This document shows positions 47,156-56,704 of a stretch of DNA of 64,000 nt, in pieces (the first letter of the stretch is position 1; every line of letters begins with the position of its first letter). Origin of the DNA: Aquincola agrisoli (GTDB lineage Bacteria > Pseudomonadota > Gammaproteobacteria > Burkholderiales > Burkholderiaceae_C); contig NZ_JAZIBG010000056.1 in NCBI RefSeq assembly GCF_036621135.1, positions 1 to 64,000 of the forward strand, written 5' to 3'. A model generated the notes under the pieces. The model worked only from the letters and a program-made list of their open reading frames with translations. It had not been told where the DNA came from and did not search any database. Position numbers and translations under genes: made by a program.

Positions 47156-48289
47156 TCACCCCGCGGGGCGTTGCGCCTGCAGCGCCCGTCCCCGCGCGTC
47201 CGCGGCCAGCACCGCCTGCGCGATGGCGGGCGCCGTCAGGGGCCGCTCGAAGTGGCCGATGTACGGCGCCTGCATCGTCAGCCGGGCCACTTCGTCGAGC
47301 AGGCCGGCAGGCAACTCGGCCTGGCCCAGCCCCTCCAGCGTCACCGGCAGCCCCAGGCCGAGCAGCAGCGCGGCGTGCGCGGCCTGCTCCGCCTCGGGCC
47401 GTTGCTCCAGCTGCAGCTGCACCATCGTCCCGAAGGCCACCATCTCGCCGTGCAGCGCGCCGGCCAGGGACGGCACCGCGGTCAGCCCGCGCAGCAGCGC
47501 ATGGGACAGGGACAGCCCGCCGCTCTCGAAGCCGAGGCCGCTGAGCAGCACGGTGGCCTCCGTCACCGCCTCCACCGCCGCGTCGCACTGCTGCGCGGCC
47601 ACCGCGGCCAGCGCCTGCGCGCCGTGCCGCACGATCACCGCATGGCAGCGATCGGCCATCACGCCGGCGATGTCCGGCGGCCGGCCGCCGAAGAAGTTGC
47701 GACCGCCCGAGCCCGCGCATTGCGCCGCCTCGAAGCGCTTGGAGATCGCATCGCCGATGCCGGCGCGGAAGAAGCGCAGCGGCGCCCGCACGATGACCGC
47801 GGTGTCGACCAGCACCACGTCCGGGTTGCGCGCGAGCATGTCGACGCCGACCAGCCGGTGGGCTTCGTCGTACAGCACGATGAGCCGAGAGGTCGGGGCA
47901 TCGTTGGACGCGACGGTGGGCGCGACCAGCAGCGCGGCGCCCAGCTCGCGCGCCACGCCCTTGGCGGTGTCGATCGTCTTGCCGCCGCCGAGCGCGATCA
48001 CCGCGTCGGCCCCGGCGGCACGCGCCTGCGCCGCCAGGTCGGCCACCGCCGCGCGCGTGCATTCGCCGCCGAAGCGCAGCCGGCAGTGCGGGAGCCCCGC
48101 GGCCGCCAGCGCCTGCGGCACCCGGTCCCCCAGCTGCCGCTCGACCACGTCGTCGCTGACCAGCACCGGCCGCCGCGCGCCCAGCTCCGCGGTGAGCGTG
48201 CCCAGCAGCGACAACGCGCCCGGGCCCTGCACGTAGCGGCCCGGGAAGCCGATGACGCACATCGCACCGATCGTGACGGGCTCGTCCAT
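47156..48289 (-). CDS. GldA-like iron-containing (glycerol-type) dehydrogenase
   Basis: The 377-residue dehydrogenase of the Fe-ADH/GldA fold has FPGRYVQGPGAL at the N-terminus, FGGECTRAAV, GGGKTIDTAK near 98, PTVASNDAPTS near 124, GIGDAISKRFEA near 175, and HALLRGLTAVP with HGEMVAFGT for metal ligation. The pattern is close to E. coli glycerol dehydrogenase. The likely reaction is NAD-dependent oxidation of a polyol hydroxyl; the exact polyol is unknown. It is the last gene of the operon; its ATG abuts the stop of the preceding SDR. Confidence 0.9.
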   Translation of the reverse strand: MDEPVTIGAMCVIGFPGRYVQGPGALSLLGTLTAELGARRPVLVSDDVVERQLGDRVPQALAAAGLPHCRLRFGGECTRAAVADLAAQARAAGADAVIALGGGKTIDTAKGVARELGAALLVAPTVASNDAPTSRLIVLYDEAHRLVGVDMLARNPDVVLVDTAVIVRAPLRFFRAGIGDAISKRFEAAQCAGSGGRNFFGGRPPDIAGVMADRCHAVIVRHGAQALAAVAAQQCDAAVEAVTEATVLLSGLGFESGGLSLSHALLRGLTAVPSLAGALHGEMVAFGTMVQLQLEQRPEAEQAAHAALLLGLGLPVTLEGLGQAELPAGLLDEVARLTMQAPYIGHFERPLTAPAIAQAVLAADARGRALQAQRPAG

Positions 48290-49060
48290 TCAGGCCTCCC
48301 AGGCGAAGTCGCGGCGGCCGCCGTCGATGCACAGCAGCGCGCCGTTGATGAAGGCCGCCTGCCGCGAGCACAGGAAGGCCACCGCGGCCGCCACCTCGTC
48401 GGGCCGGCAGGTGCGGCCCACCGGGTTCTGCCGGGCGAGCAGCGCATGCATCTGCGGCGTGAAGCCGGCGATGAGGTCGGTCGCCACGTAGCCCGGCGCC
48501 ACCGCGTTGGCCGTGATGCCCATCGCCCCCACCTCCTTGGCCAGGGTCCGGGTGAAGCCGGCGATGCCGGCCTTGGCCGCGCTGTAGTGCGCCACGCCGG
48601 GCCGGCCCCCGCCGGTGAAGTTCATCGACGAGGTGTTGACGATGCGGCCGAAGCCGTGGGCGGCCATCGCCGGGATCGCCGCGCGGGACCAGAGGAAGGT
48701 GCTGTCCATGTGCACGCCCAGCATGCGCTGCCAGGCTTCGTAGGGCATGTCGGCCACAGGCCAGGCGGGCTTCACGCCGATGCCGGCGTTGTTGACCAGG
48801 ATGTCCAGCCGGCCGCAGCGCCGCACCACCTCGTCCACCACCCGGCGCGCGGTGGCTTCGTCGGCGGCGTCGCCCGCGAAGGGCTCGACCCGGGCGCCCG
48901 CGGCCCGCAGCCCGGCAGCGGCGGCCTCGGCCGCCTCCCCGTCCAGGTCGACCAGCGCCAGCACGCAGCCTTCGGCGGCCAGGGCCTGCCCCTCGGCCAG
49001 CCCGATGCCGCGCGCCCCGCCGGTGACCAGCGCCACCCTGCCCTGCAACCCGAAGTCCAT
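48290..49060 (-). CDS. SDR family oxidoreductase of the polyol operon
   Basis: The 256-residue short-chain dehydrogenase has TGGARGIGLAEGQA near 13, NNAGIGVKPAW near 89, NTSSMNF with the catalytic Ser, and YSAAKAG near 153. The family also includes sugar alcohol dehydrogenases. It sits between the transporter permease (4 nt) and the GldA-like gene, so it probably acts in the same pathway. Confidence 0.9.
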   Translation of the reverse strand: MDFGLQGRVALVTGGARGIGLAEGQALAAEGCVLALVDLDGEAAEAAAAGLRAAGARVEPFAGDAADEATARRVVDEVVRRCGRLDILVNNAGIGVKPAWPVADMPYEAWQRMLGVHMDSTFLWSRAAIPAMAAHGFGRIVNTSSMNFTGGGRPGVAHYSAAKAGIAGFTRTLAKEVGAMGITANAVAPGYVATDLIAGFTPQMHALLARQNPVGRTCRPDEVAAAVAFLCSRQAAFINGALLCIDGGRRDFAWEA

Positions 49061-49064
49061 CGCC

Positions 49065-49916
49065 CTACCCCTTGACCGCGCCCGCCGCCAGGCCCTGAAT
49101 GAAATAGCGGCTGAGGAACACGAAGATCACGAACAGCGGCGCGGCGATGAGGGTGGCGCCCGCCATCACCTCGCCCCAGCGCGCATCGAAGGTGCCGAGG
49201 ATGGCGGCCAGCCCCACCGGCAGCGTCAGGTTCGAATCGCTGGAGACCAGCACGAACGAGAAGACGTAGTCCGTCCACGACAGCAGGAACGCGAAGATCG
49301 CCACCGTCACGATGCCCGGCAGCGACAGCGGCAGCACCACGCGCACGAAGGCGCCCAGCCGAGTGCAGCCGTCGACCATCGCCGCCTCCTCCAGGTCGAA
49401 GGGCATGCCCTTGAAGAAGCCCCAGAAGAGCCACACACCCAGCGGCAGCGTCAGCGTGCAGTGCGCCAGCACCACCGACAGCAGGTGGTCGGCCAGCCCC
49501 ATGCGCGCGAAGATCGACAGCATGGGGATCGCCAGCAGCAGCGGCGGGAACATGTAGGCGTACAGCATGCCGCCGACGATGGCCGACTTGCCCCGCACCC
49601 GGTAGCGCGTGACGGTGTAGGCGATCACGATCGACAGCACCAGCGTCACCGCCACCACCACCGAGGCCACCACCAGGCTGTTGCGGAACTGCTGCGCGTA
49701 GTCGGTCAGCTGCAGCAGCATCGTGTAGTTCTCGAACTGCCAGTCGATGCGATCGGGCAGCAGCTTCGGCGGCGCGAACAGGTCGCGCGGCGGCCGCAGG
49801 CTCGACACCACCATCCAGTAGATCGGGAACAGCGACCACAGGCACATCAGGCCGGTGCCCAGCCACAGCGCGGCACGCGCCCAGAACGGCATGGCGCCGA
49901 TGCGTCGGTCGATCAT
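49065..49916 (-). CDS. Carbohydrate ABC permease (MalG-type)
   Basis: The 283-residue inner-membrane permease has six hydrophobic segments and the coupling motif EEAAMVDGCTRLGAFVRVVLP near 190 (EAA loop, by position). N-terminal LFPIYWMVVSSLRPP and C-terminal SRYFIQGLAAGAVKG are usual for the MalG/UgpE group. ATG 49916 overlaps the preceding permease stop (ATGA). Confidence 0.93.
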   Translation of the reverse strand: MIDRRIGAMPFWARAALWLGTGLMCLWSLFPIYWMVVSSLRPPRDLFAPPKLLPDRIDWQFENYTMLLQLTDYAQQFRNSLVVASVVVAVTLVLSIVIAYTVTRYRVRGKSAIVGGMLYAYMFPPLLLAIPMLSIFARMGLADHLLSVVLAHCTLTLPLGVWLFWGFFKGMPFDLEEAAMVDGCTRLGAFVRVVLPLSLPGIVTVAIFAFLLSWTDYVFSFVLVSSDSNLTLPVGLAAILGTFDARWGEVMAGATLIAAPLFVIFVFLSRYFIQGLAAGAVKG

Positions 49917-50797
49917 GAGGCCGCCTTGTCGTCGAGCGGAAACCGCCAGAAGTAGATCGCGATCATCACGGACAGCACCAGGAACGACAGCGTGGCCACG
50001 GCCGCGCCGCCGCCCACGTCGAACTGGTTGAAGGCCTTGCGGTACGACAGCACCGGCAGGTGCTCGGTGGCGCCCAGCGGCCCGCCCTTGGTGAGCAGCC
50101 ACACGATGTCGAACTTGTTGAACATCCAGATCGAGCGCAGCAGCACCACCACCAACAGCACCGGCTTGAGCATCGGCAGCGTCACATGCCAGAAGCGCAT
50201 CCAGGCGCCGGCGCCGTCCACCCGCGCGGCCTCGTAGAGGCTCGAGGGAATGGTCTGCAGGCCGGCCAGGAAAGTGATGGTGACGAACGGCGTCCAGGTC
50301 CACACGCTGGCGATGATGACCAGCAGCGCGGCCGACACCGGGTGGTCGTACCAGGCCGGCCGGCCGAAGCCCATCTGCTGCGCCCAGAGCGTGAAGAGGC
50401 CGAAGGCGCCGTCCAGCAGCCAGTGGGCGGTGACCGCGATCACCACGGTGGGCAGCAGGTAGGGCAGCACCGCGGCGCCGCGCACCAGCGCCCGCCCCGG
50501 GAACGGCCGGTTCAGCAGCATCGCGAAGCCAATGCCCAGCACGAGCTGCAGCCCCATCGCGACCACCGCGAAGCCGAGGCCGAGCGCAAAGGCCTTCCAG
50601 AACAGCGGGTCGGCCAGCACCCGCGTGTAGTTGGCGAGCCCGACGAACTGCCGCTCGCTGACGAACGACTGCGCCTGGTAGAACGACAGCTGCACCGCGT
50701 GCAGCACCGGCACCGCGATCAGCGCGCCGACCAGCACCACCGACAGCACGAAGGCCGCCAGGATGATGCGGTCGGTGGGCGTGGTGAAGCCGCGCAT
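49913..50797 (-). CDS. Carbohydrate ABC permease (MalF/UgpA-type)
   Basis: The 294-residue inner-membrane permease has six hydrophobic segments and the EAA loop SLYEAARVDGAGAWMRFWHVTLP near 195 (by position), with LKPVLLVVVLLRSIWMFNKFD after it. It pairs with the MalG-type permease. It lies 10 nt after the binding-protein gene. Confidence 0.93.
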   Translation of the reverse strand: MRGFTTPTDRIILAAFVLSVVLVGALIAVPVLHAVQLSFYQAQSFVSERQFVGLANYTRVLADPLFWKAFALGLGFAVVAMGLQLVLGIGFAMLLNRPFPGRALVRGAAVLPYLLPTVVIAVTAHWLLDGAFGLFTLWAQQMGFGRPAWYDHPVSAALLVIIASVWTWTPFVTITFLAGLQTIPSSLYEAARVDGAGAWMRFWHVTLPMLKPVLLVVVLLRSIWMFNKFDIVWLLTKGGPLGATEHLPVLSYRKAFNQFDVGGGAAVATLSFLVLSVMIAIYFWRFPLDDKAAS

Positions 50798-50807
50798 CGC
50801 CGCCGCG

Positions 50808-52121
50808 TCAGGCCAGCGCGGCCTTGAGCTTGCGCACCGCGAGCTCGGTCGCCTCCGGCGCCGGCATGTCCTTCAGCAGGCGGTTCTGCAGCGCCTCCAT
50901 GATGCCGAAGCTCTCGAACATCTTGCCGGGCCGCACGTCGGGCGCCGGGCCCTCGGTGTCCACCGAGCGGATCACCACGTCGTCGCGCGTGAGGATGCTG
51001 CGCATGAAGTCGACCAGCTCGCCGTGCTTCTCGATCAGCGGGTGCGCGCGCCAGCGGCGGTCGTCGTACACGTCCATGCGCGGCGGCTGGAAGTGCAGCG
51101 GCGCCGAGTGCAGGAAGTTGATGTACTGGTTCTCGGTGAACCAGGCCATGAACTTCATCGACTCCTCGCGCATCGGCGTGTCCACCACCACCCAGCCGTC
51201 GTAGCCGTGGTTCACCGCCACCTGCTTGCCGGCCGAATCGGGGTACATGAAGAAGCCCGTCTTGCCCGCCAGCTCGGGGCTGCGGTCCTCCAGCACCTCC
51301 ATCAGCCGGCCGGCGTACGGCACCATCGCCGCCTGGTTGCCGGAGTACTGGCCGATCACCGTCGCGAACAGCGCCTGCGACATGCCGGGCGGCATCGACG
51401 GCGACAGCTTCTTCATGAAGTCGAGGTAGGCCGCGAACTTCTGCCGCATCGCGGGCGTCTCGAGCAGCAGCGCGAACTTGTCGTCGAGCAGCTTCACGCC
51501 GTCGGCCCACATGTAGCCGATCGACATCCACTGGCCCGCGCCGTTGGAGCCGATCGGGTGCGAGATGCCGAAGCGCTGCCCGTCGGTCAGCGCCTTCGCG
51601 TTGTCGAGCACCTGGTCCCAGGAGGTCGGCACCTTCAGGCCCTTCTGCTCGAACAGGTCCTTGCGGTAGTACATCCAGCAGAAGTTGTAGTCGTAGGGGT
51701 ACCAGTAGTCCTGGCCCTTCACCGGGAAGCGGATGCGCGGCCCCCACTTGTGGCGGTTCATCAGTTCCGTCAGCGGCACCAGCTTGTTGGCCTGCGCCAG
51801 CAGCACCACGTGGGCCACGAAGATCAGGCCCGAGATGTCGTAGGGCGTGCCGGCGGAGATCGAGGCCTGCAGCTTGTCGTACACCTGGTCGGGCGGCACG
51901 GTATCGACCACCACGCGCACGCCGGTGGCACGCTCGTACTCGGCCGCGGCCACCTTCATCGCGCGCACGTTGTCGCGGCCCGGCTCGCAGTTGAGGAAGC
52001 GCAGCGTCTTCTGCTGCGCGTTGACGAAGGGTGCGGCCAGACCCGTGAGCGCCGCGGCGCCCAGTGCCTTGGTGATGCGGCGGCGTTGGGCGCCCGCGCT
52101 GCGCTTGTCGTGGTCGAACAT
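50808..52121 (-). CDS. ABC extracellular solute-binding protein, family 1
   Basis: The 437-residue periplasmic protein has a twin-arginine-like N-terminus (QRRRITKALGAAALTGLAAP, residues 12-31). The family 1 binding-protein fold has EYERATGVRVVVDTVPPDQVYDKL by position near 60 and YNFCWMYYRKDLFEQKGL near 125. The imported compound is probably a sugar, polyol or glycerol derivative. ATG 52121 was chosen because it gives an export signal. The preceding ATPase gene ends 1 nt before it. Confidence 0.92.
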   Translation of the reverse strand: MFDHDKRSAGAQRRRITKALGAAALTGLAAPFVNAQQKTLRFLNCEPGRDNVRAMKVAAAEYERATGVRVVVDTVPPDQVYDKLQASISAGTPYDISGLIFVAHVVLLAQANKLVPLTELMNRHKWGPRIRFPVKGQDYWYPYDYNFCWMYYRKDLFEQKGLKVPTSWDQVLDNAKALTDGQRFGISHPIGSNGAGQWMSIGYMWADGVKLLDDKFALLLETPAMRQKFAAYLDFMKKLSPSMPPGMSQALFATVIGQYSGNQAAMVPYAGRLMEVLEDRSPELAGKTGFFMYPDSAGKQVAVNHGYDGWVVVDTPMREESMKFMAWFTENQYINFLHSAPLHFQPPRMDVYDDRRWRAHPLIEKHGELVDFMRSILTRDDVVIRSVDTEGPAPDVRPGKMFESFGIMEALQNRLLKDMPAPEATELAVRKLKAALA

Positions 52122-52122
52122 G

Positions 52123-53232
<1,110 letters not shown>

Positions 53233-53235
53233 GCC

Positions 53236-54774
53236 TCAGGCTCCCGCCGCCGCGCTGCGCGCGAAGTCGTGCAACCGGTGGTTGATGCCGGCCAGCGCCT
53301 GCTGCGTTTCCTTGTAGAGGCCGAACAGGTCGTCGTAGAGCGCCCTGCGCGCCGGATCGGGCTCGTGCACCGCACGGCTGCCCTGGCCATGGCGCGCGGC
53401 GCTGCGCTCGTCCTCGAAGAAGCCGCAGGCCACGCCCGCGAGCAGCGCGGCGCCGAACGATGCGTCGGTGACCGCGGGCAGCACGATGCGCACGCCCAGC
53501 GCATCGGCCACGACCTGGCGCCAGGTGGCGCTGCGTGCGCCGCCGCCGACGATGCGGGCCTCCACCATGTCGAGGCCCTGCGCGCGGAACTCGCCCAGCA
53601 CGTCGCGCAGCGACAGCGCGATGCCCTCGTACAGCGCGCGCACGAAGTGGCCGGGCTCGTGCCGCAGCGTCATGCCCACGAAGTCGGCCCGCAGCAGCGG
53701 ATCCCAGTAGGGGGCGCGCTCGCCCTGCAGGTAGGGATGGAACAGCAGCCCGTCGGCCCCCGCGGGGGCCTGCGCGGCCAGGCGGTCCATCTCGGCGAAC
53801 ACGGCGGAGCCGCTGTCGCCGGGCCGCGCGAAGAAGCGGTCGCGCAGCCAGCGGTGGGCCGAGGCGCAGCCGTTGGTGCCGGTGATGGTGTACCAGAGCC
53901 CGGGAATCGCGAAGGGGTAGTTGATGAGCGTCGGGTGCACGCGCGGCTGGTCGCCGACGATGCTGACGGTGCCCGCCGTGGCCAGCTTGACCACGCCGCA
54001 GCCGGGCGCATCGGAGCCCGCGCCATACGACTCGCAGGAGGTGTCGGAGGTGCCGCACACCACCGGCGTGCCGGCCGGCAGGCCGCAGGCGCGGCTGGCC
54101 GCCTCGGTCACCGCCCCCACCACGTCGGTGGGCGCCACCACCGGCGGCAGGGTGGACACGTCCCAGCCCGCCATGGCGCACAGCTCGGGCGACCAGCGGT
54201 GGCCGGCGTGATCCCAGAGCAGCGTGCCGACGGCGTCGGTGACGTCGGTGTGCCAGTCGCCGGTGAGCTGCGCCCGCAGCCAGTCCTTGGCCACGTAGAC
54301 GTGCCGCACCGCATCGGCCACCTGCGGCTCGTGGCGGCGCAGCCACCTCAGCTGCGGCAGCGTCCAGGTGGGCGTGGGCCGGTTCAGCGCGACGGACAGG
54401 ATGCGCGCGCCGTGCGCCTGCTGCAGCTCGGCCGCCTCCGCGCCGCTGCGCTGGTCGTTCCACAGGATGGCCGGCCGCAGCACACGGTGCTGCGCGTCGG
54501 TGAGCACCGGCGTGTGCGCGCCGGCGCTGAACGCCACCGCCCGGACCGACGACGCCGGCAGGCCGGCATCGGCCAGCGCACGGGGCACCGTGTCGCACAG
54601 CGCCTGCCACCAGTCCTGCGGGTCCTGCTCGCTCCAGCCCGGCTGCGGCGTGCGGGTCGAGAAGTCGCGCGAGGCACTGCCGCGCTCGCGTCCGAGGCCG
54701 TCGACGACGGTGGTCTTCAGGCTGCCGGCACCGATGTCGATGCCCAGCACCGACGACTCAGCGGGACTGTGCAT
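53236..54774 (-). CDS. FGGY-family carbohydrate kinase (xylulokinase-like)
   Basis: The 512-residue kinase begins SSVLGIDIGAGSLKTTVVDG, the ATPase phosphate loop. It contains ILWNDQRSGAEAAEL, GTSDTSCESYGAG, TAGTVSIVG and the C-terminal GGGARSATWRQVVADALG. The closest resemblance is to the xylulokinase branch. It phosphorylates a ketose or polyol taken in by the neighbouring ABC transporter. ATG 54774 overlaps the upstream small gene by 17 nt. Confidence 0.88.
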   Translation of the reverse strand: MHSPAESSVLGIDIGAGSLKTTVVDGLGRERGSASRDFSTRTPQPGWSEQDPQDWWQALCDTVPRALADAGLPASSVRAVAFSAGAHTPVLTDAQHRVLRPAILWNDQRSGAEAAELQQAHGARILSVALNRPTPTWTLPQLRWLRRHEPQVADAVRHVYVAKDWLRAQLTGDWHTDVTDAVGTLLWDHAGHRWSPELCAMAGWDVSTLPPVVAPTDVVGAVTEAASRACGLPAGTPVVCGTSDTSCESYGAGSDAPGCGVVKLATAGTVSIVGDQPRVHPTLINYPFAIPGLWYTITGTNGCASAHRWLRDRFFARPGDSGSAVFAEMDRLAAQAPAGADGLLFHPYLQGERAPYWDPLLRADFVGMTLRHEPGHFVRALYEGIALSLRDVLGEFRAQGLDMVEARIVGGGARSATWRQVVADALGVRIVLPAVTDASFGAALLAGVACGFFEDERSAARHGQGSRAVHEPDPARRALYDDLFGLYKETQQALAGINHRLHDFARSAAAGA

Positions 54775-55057
54775 CGGCCGGCTCCTGCTGGCTGCGGAAG
54801 GCATCGATCGCACCCGCGATGTCGAAGCCGTAGGGGCATGCCGGCCGGCAGGCATGCGCGGCGGCGGTGCGCGCGAGCGCCCGGCGCGTGCCCTCGTCGA
54901 ACGGCAACGCGCCGTCGATCACGGCCAGCGCGATCAGCGACAGCGCCGACGGGGTTTGCGATTCGGTCTGCAGGCCGTCGTCGCCCGCCGGCACCGCGCG
55001 CCGGCAGGGGTTGGGGCAGCAGGCGCAGAAACGGAACAGGTCCCGGCCTTCGATCAC
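54758..55057 (-). CDS. Small cysteine-rich protein, probable Fe-S partner of the FAD oxidase
   Basis: The 99-residue protein has two cysteine groups: FCACCPNPCRR near residues 11-21 and HACRPACPYGFD near 70-81, the second resembling a ferredoxin-type CxxxCP. It has no signal peptide. The start is GTG at 55057, overlapping the stop of the FAD oxidase (GTGA), which argues for a coupled subunit. It could accept electrons from the flavoprotein. I do not know a named family, and cluster binding is inference. Confidence 0.65.
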   Translation of the reverse strand: MIEGRDLFRFCACCPNPCRRAVPAGDDGLQTESQTPSALSLIALAVIDGALPFDEGTRRALARTAAAHACRPACPYGFDIAGAIDAFRSQQEPADAQSR

Positions 55058-56556
55058 GATGCATGCTCCCCGGTGGTGCCGCCGGCGGCGGCGATGTCGA
55101 CCGCCCCTGCCCGCCCGCGCAGGGCGAGCTTGCCGGGCACGAACAGGTTGGCGGGGTCGAGGTGGTCCTTCAGGCCCTGCAGCAGCTCCAGCCCCACGCC
55201 CAGCTCTTCCTTCAGCCACGGATTGCGGAACACGCCCACGCCGTGGTGGTGGCTGATCGAGCCGCCCAGCGACAGGCACACGCGCTGCGCCACGTCCCAC
55301 GCCTGGCGATGCAGGCGCAGCGCCTCGTCGCGGGCCATCGGCGGCAGCCGCAGCGTCATGTACTGGCAGGCGCCTTCCGGGTACACGTGCGACCAGTGCG
55401 TGCCGAAGTACATGCCGGGCGACAGCGCGCGCAACCCGTCGCGGATGCGCTCGTACATCTGCGGCAGCTGGCTCCAGCCGCCGGTGACCTCGATCGTGTC
55501 CATGAAGTGGTCGCGCGACTGCCACTGCGGCGAGTAGGACTCGTAGCGGTGCTGCATCCAGTGCCGGTAGGGGCCGTCGGCGAGCACCACGCCGCCCTCG
55601 CCGGCCACGATCTCGAGCGCCAGGTCGCGCTCCAGCGCGGCGAGCCGGGGCAGCCCGCAGAACTCGAGGATCGCCAGGATGGGCAGCGCGGCCCCGATGC
55701 CGGCCTCCTTGCCGCGCTGGGCCGATTCCTCGGCGTCGTAGAGCCGCACCACGGCCGGTCGCAGCTCGCGCTGCATCACCGTGCGCAGCGCGTCCAGCCC
55801 CGCCTGCAGCGAGGGGAAGCCCAGCACGACGCCGTGCCGCGCTTCCGGCAGCCGCCACACGCGCAGGGTCAGCTCGGTGATGATGCCGAAGCTGCCTTCG
55901 GAGCCCACCAGCAGGTCCTTGACGCTGGGGCCCACCGCGCGGCGCGCCACGGGCCGAACACGCAGCTCGCGGCCGTCGGGCAGCACCGCAGCCAGGCCGA
56001 GCACGATGTCCTCGATCTTGCCGAAGCGGGTCGAGTTCTGGCCCGCGCCGCGGCACGCCGCCCAGCCGCCCACGGTCGACATGTACAGCGATTGCGGCAG
56101 GTGGCCGCAGGTGTAGCCGCGGTCGTTGAGCCAGGCCTCGAACTGCCCGCCGTTCATGCCGGCCTGCACCGTCACGCTGGCGTCGGTCTCGTTGAGCTCG
56201 ATCACGCGGTTCAGGCGCTTCAGGTCGACCATCAGCTCATGGTCCAGCGGCACCGTGCCGCCGAGCACGCCCGAGCCTGCGCCGAAGGGGATCAGCGGCA
56301 CGCCCTGCGCGCGCGCCAGCCGCACCACGGCCTGCAGCTCCTCGATGCCGCCCGGGCAGGCCACCGCGGTGGGCAGGGTGCCGGGCAGGTCGCCATCACG
56401 CACGTGGAAGGTGGCGTAGGGCAGGCGGTCGCGGGCGTAGGCCCACAGGTCGGCGGCGGAGGTCAACAGATGGCCCTCGCCGAGCAGGCCGGCCAGCGGC
56501 TCCAGCCAGGCCGGCGCCCGCTGCGCGCGCAGCCCTTGGGCCAGCGGCTGGCTCAT
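55054..56556 (-). CDS. FAD-linked oxidase, alkylglycerone-phosphate synthase (AGPS)-like
   Basis: This 500-residue flavoprotein of the vanillyl-alcohol oxidase fold has the FAD-binding PP-loop PFGAGSGVLGGTVP near 90 and DLLVGSEGSFGIITELTLRVW near 221. Near the C-terminus SISHHHGVGVF matches the HHH motif of alkyl-dihydroxyacetone-phosphate synthases. A D-hydroxyacid or polyol dehydrogenase role is equally possible in bacteria. I chose ATG 56556. It is the first gene of the nine-gene operon and is coupled to the Cys-rich protein by GTGA. Confidence 0.85.
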   Translation of the reverse strand: MSQPLAQGLRAQRAPAWLEPLAGLLGEGHLLTSAADLWAYARDRLPYATFHVRDGDLPGTLPTAVACPGGIEELQAVVRLARAQGVPLIPFGAGSGVLGGTVPLDHELMVDLKRLNRVIELNETDASVTVQAGMNGGQFEAWLNDRGYTCGHLPQSLYMSTVGGWAACRGAGQNSTRFGKIEDIVLGLAAVLPDGRELRVRPVARRAVGPSVKDLLVGSEGSFGIITELTLRVWRLPEARHGVVLGFPSLQAGLDALRTVMQRELRPAVVRLYDAEESAQRGKEAGIGAALPILAILEFCGLPRLAALERDLALEIVAGEGGVVLADGPYRHWMQHRYESYSPQWQSRDHFMDTIEVTGGWSQLPQMYERIRDGLRALSPGMYFGTHWSHVYPEGACQYMTLRLPPMARDEALRLHRQAWDVAQRVCLSLGGSISHHHGVGVFRNPWLKEELGVGLELLQGLKDHLDPANLFVPGKLALRGRAGAVDIAAAGGTTGEHAS

Positions 56557-56632
56557 GCCGCACTCCGTTCCGCGCGGACCGGTGGTGACGTCAAACAAGG
56601 CATCTGGACTCCTTGATAAAGCGATGCCCGAG

Positions 56633-56652
56633 TTGAGCAATCGATTTTCCAA
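56633..56652 (-). promoter_or_regulatory. Putative LacI-family operator
   Basis: On the minus strand the site reads TTGGAAAATCGATTGCTCAA, an imperfect palindrome centred on ATCGAT. It contains AATCGATT, which fits the AANCGNTT core of LacI-family operators. It lies about 77 nt upstream of the FAD oxidase ATG and directly after the putative -10 hexamer. The LacI-family gene is immediately upstream. Seen in sequence; binding is inference. Confidence 0.5.
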
Positions 56653-56680
56653 TCATCGGATCGCGCCCCCGTGCCGTCAA
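56652..56680 (-). promoter_or_regulatory. Putative promoter of the polyol operon
   Basis: The minus strand has TTGACG (56675-56680), a 17-nt spacer and GATGAT (56652-56657). The putative LacI operator starts at the end of this -10 hexamer, the usual place for a repressor. The -10 match is only moderate. Confidence 0.4.
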
Positions 56681-56704
56681 CGGGAACCTCCTCGGGACTT
56701 CTAG

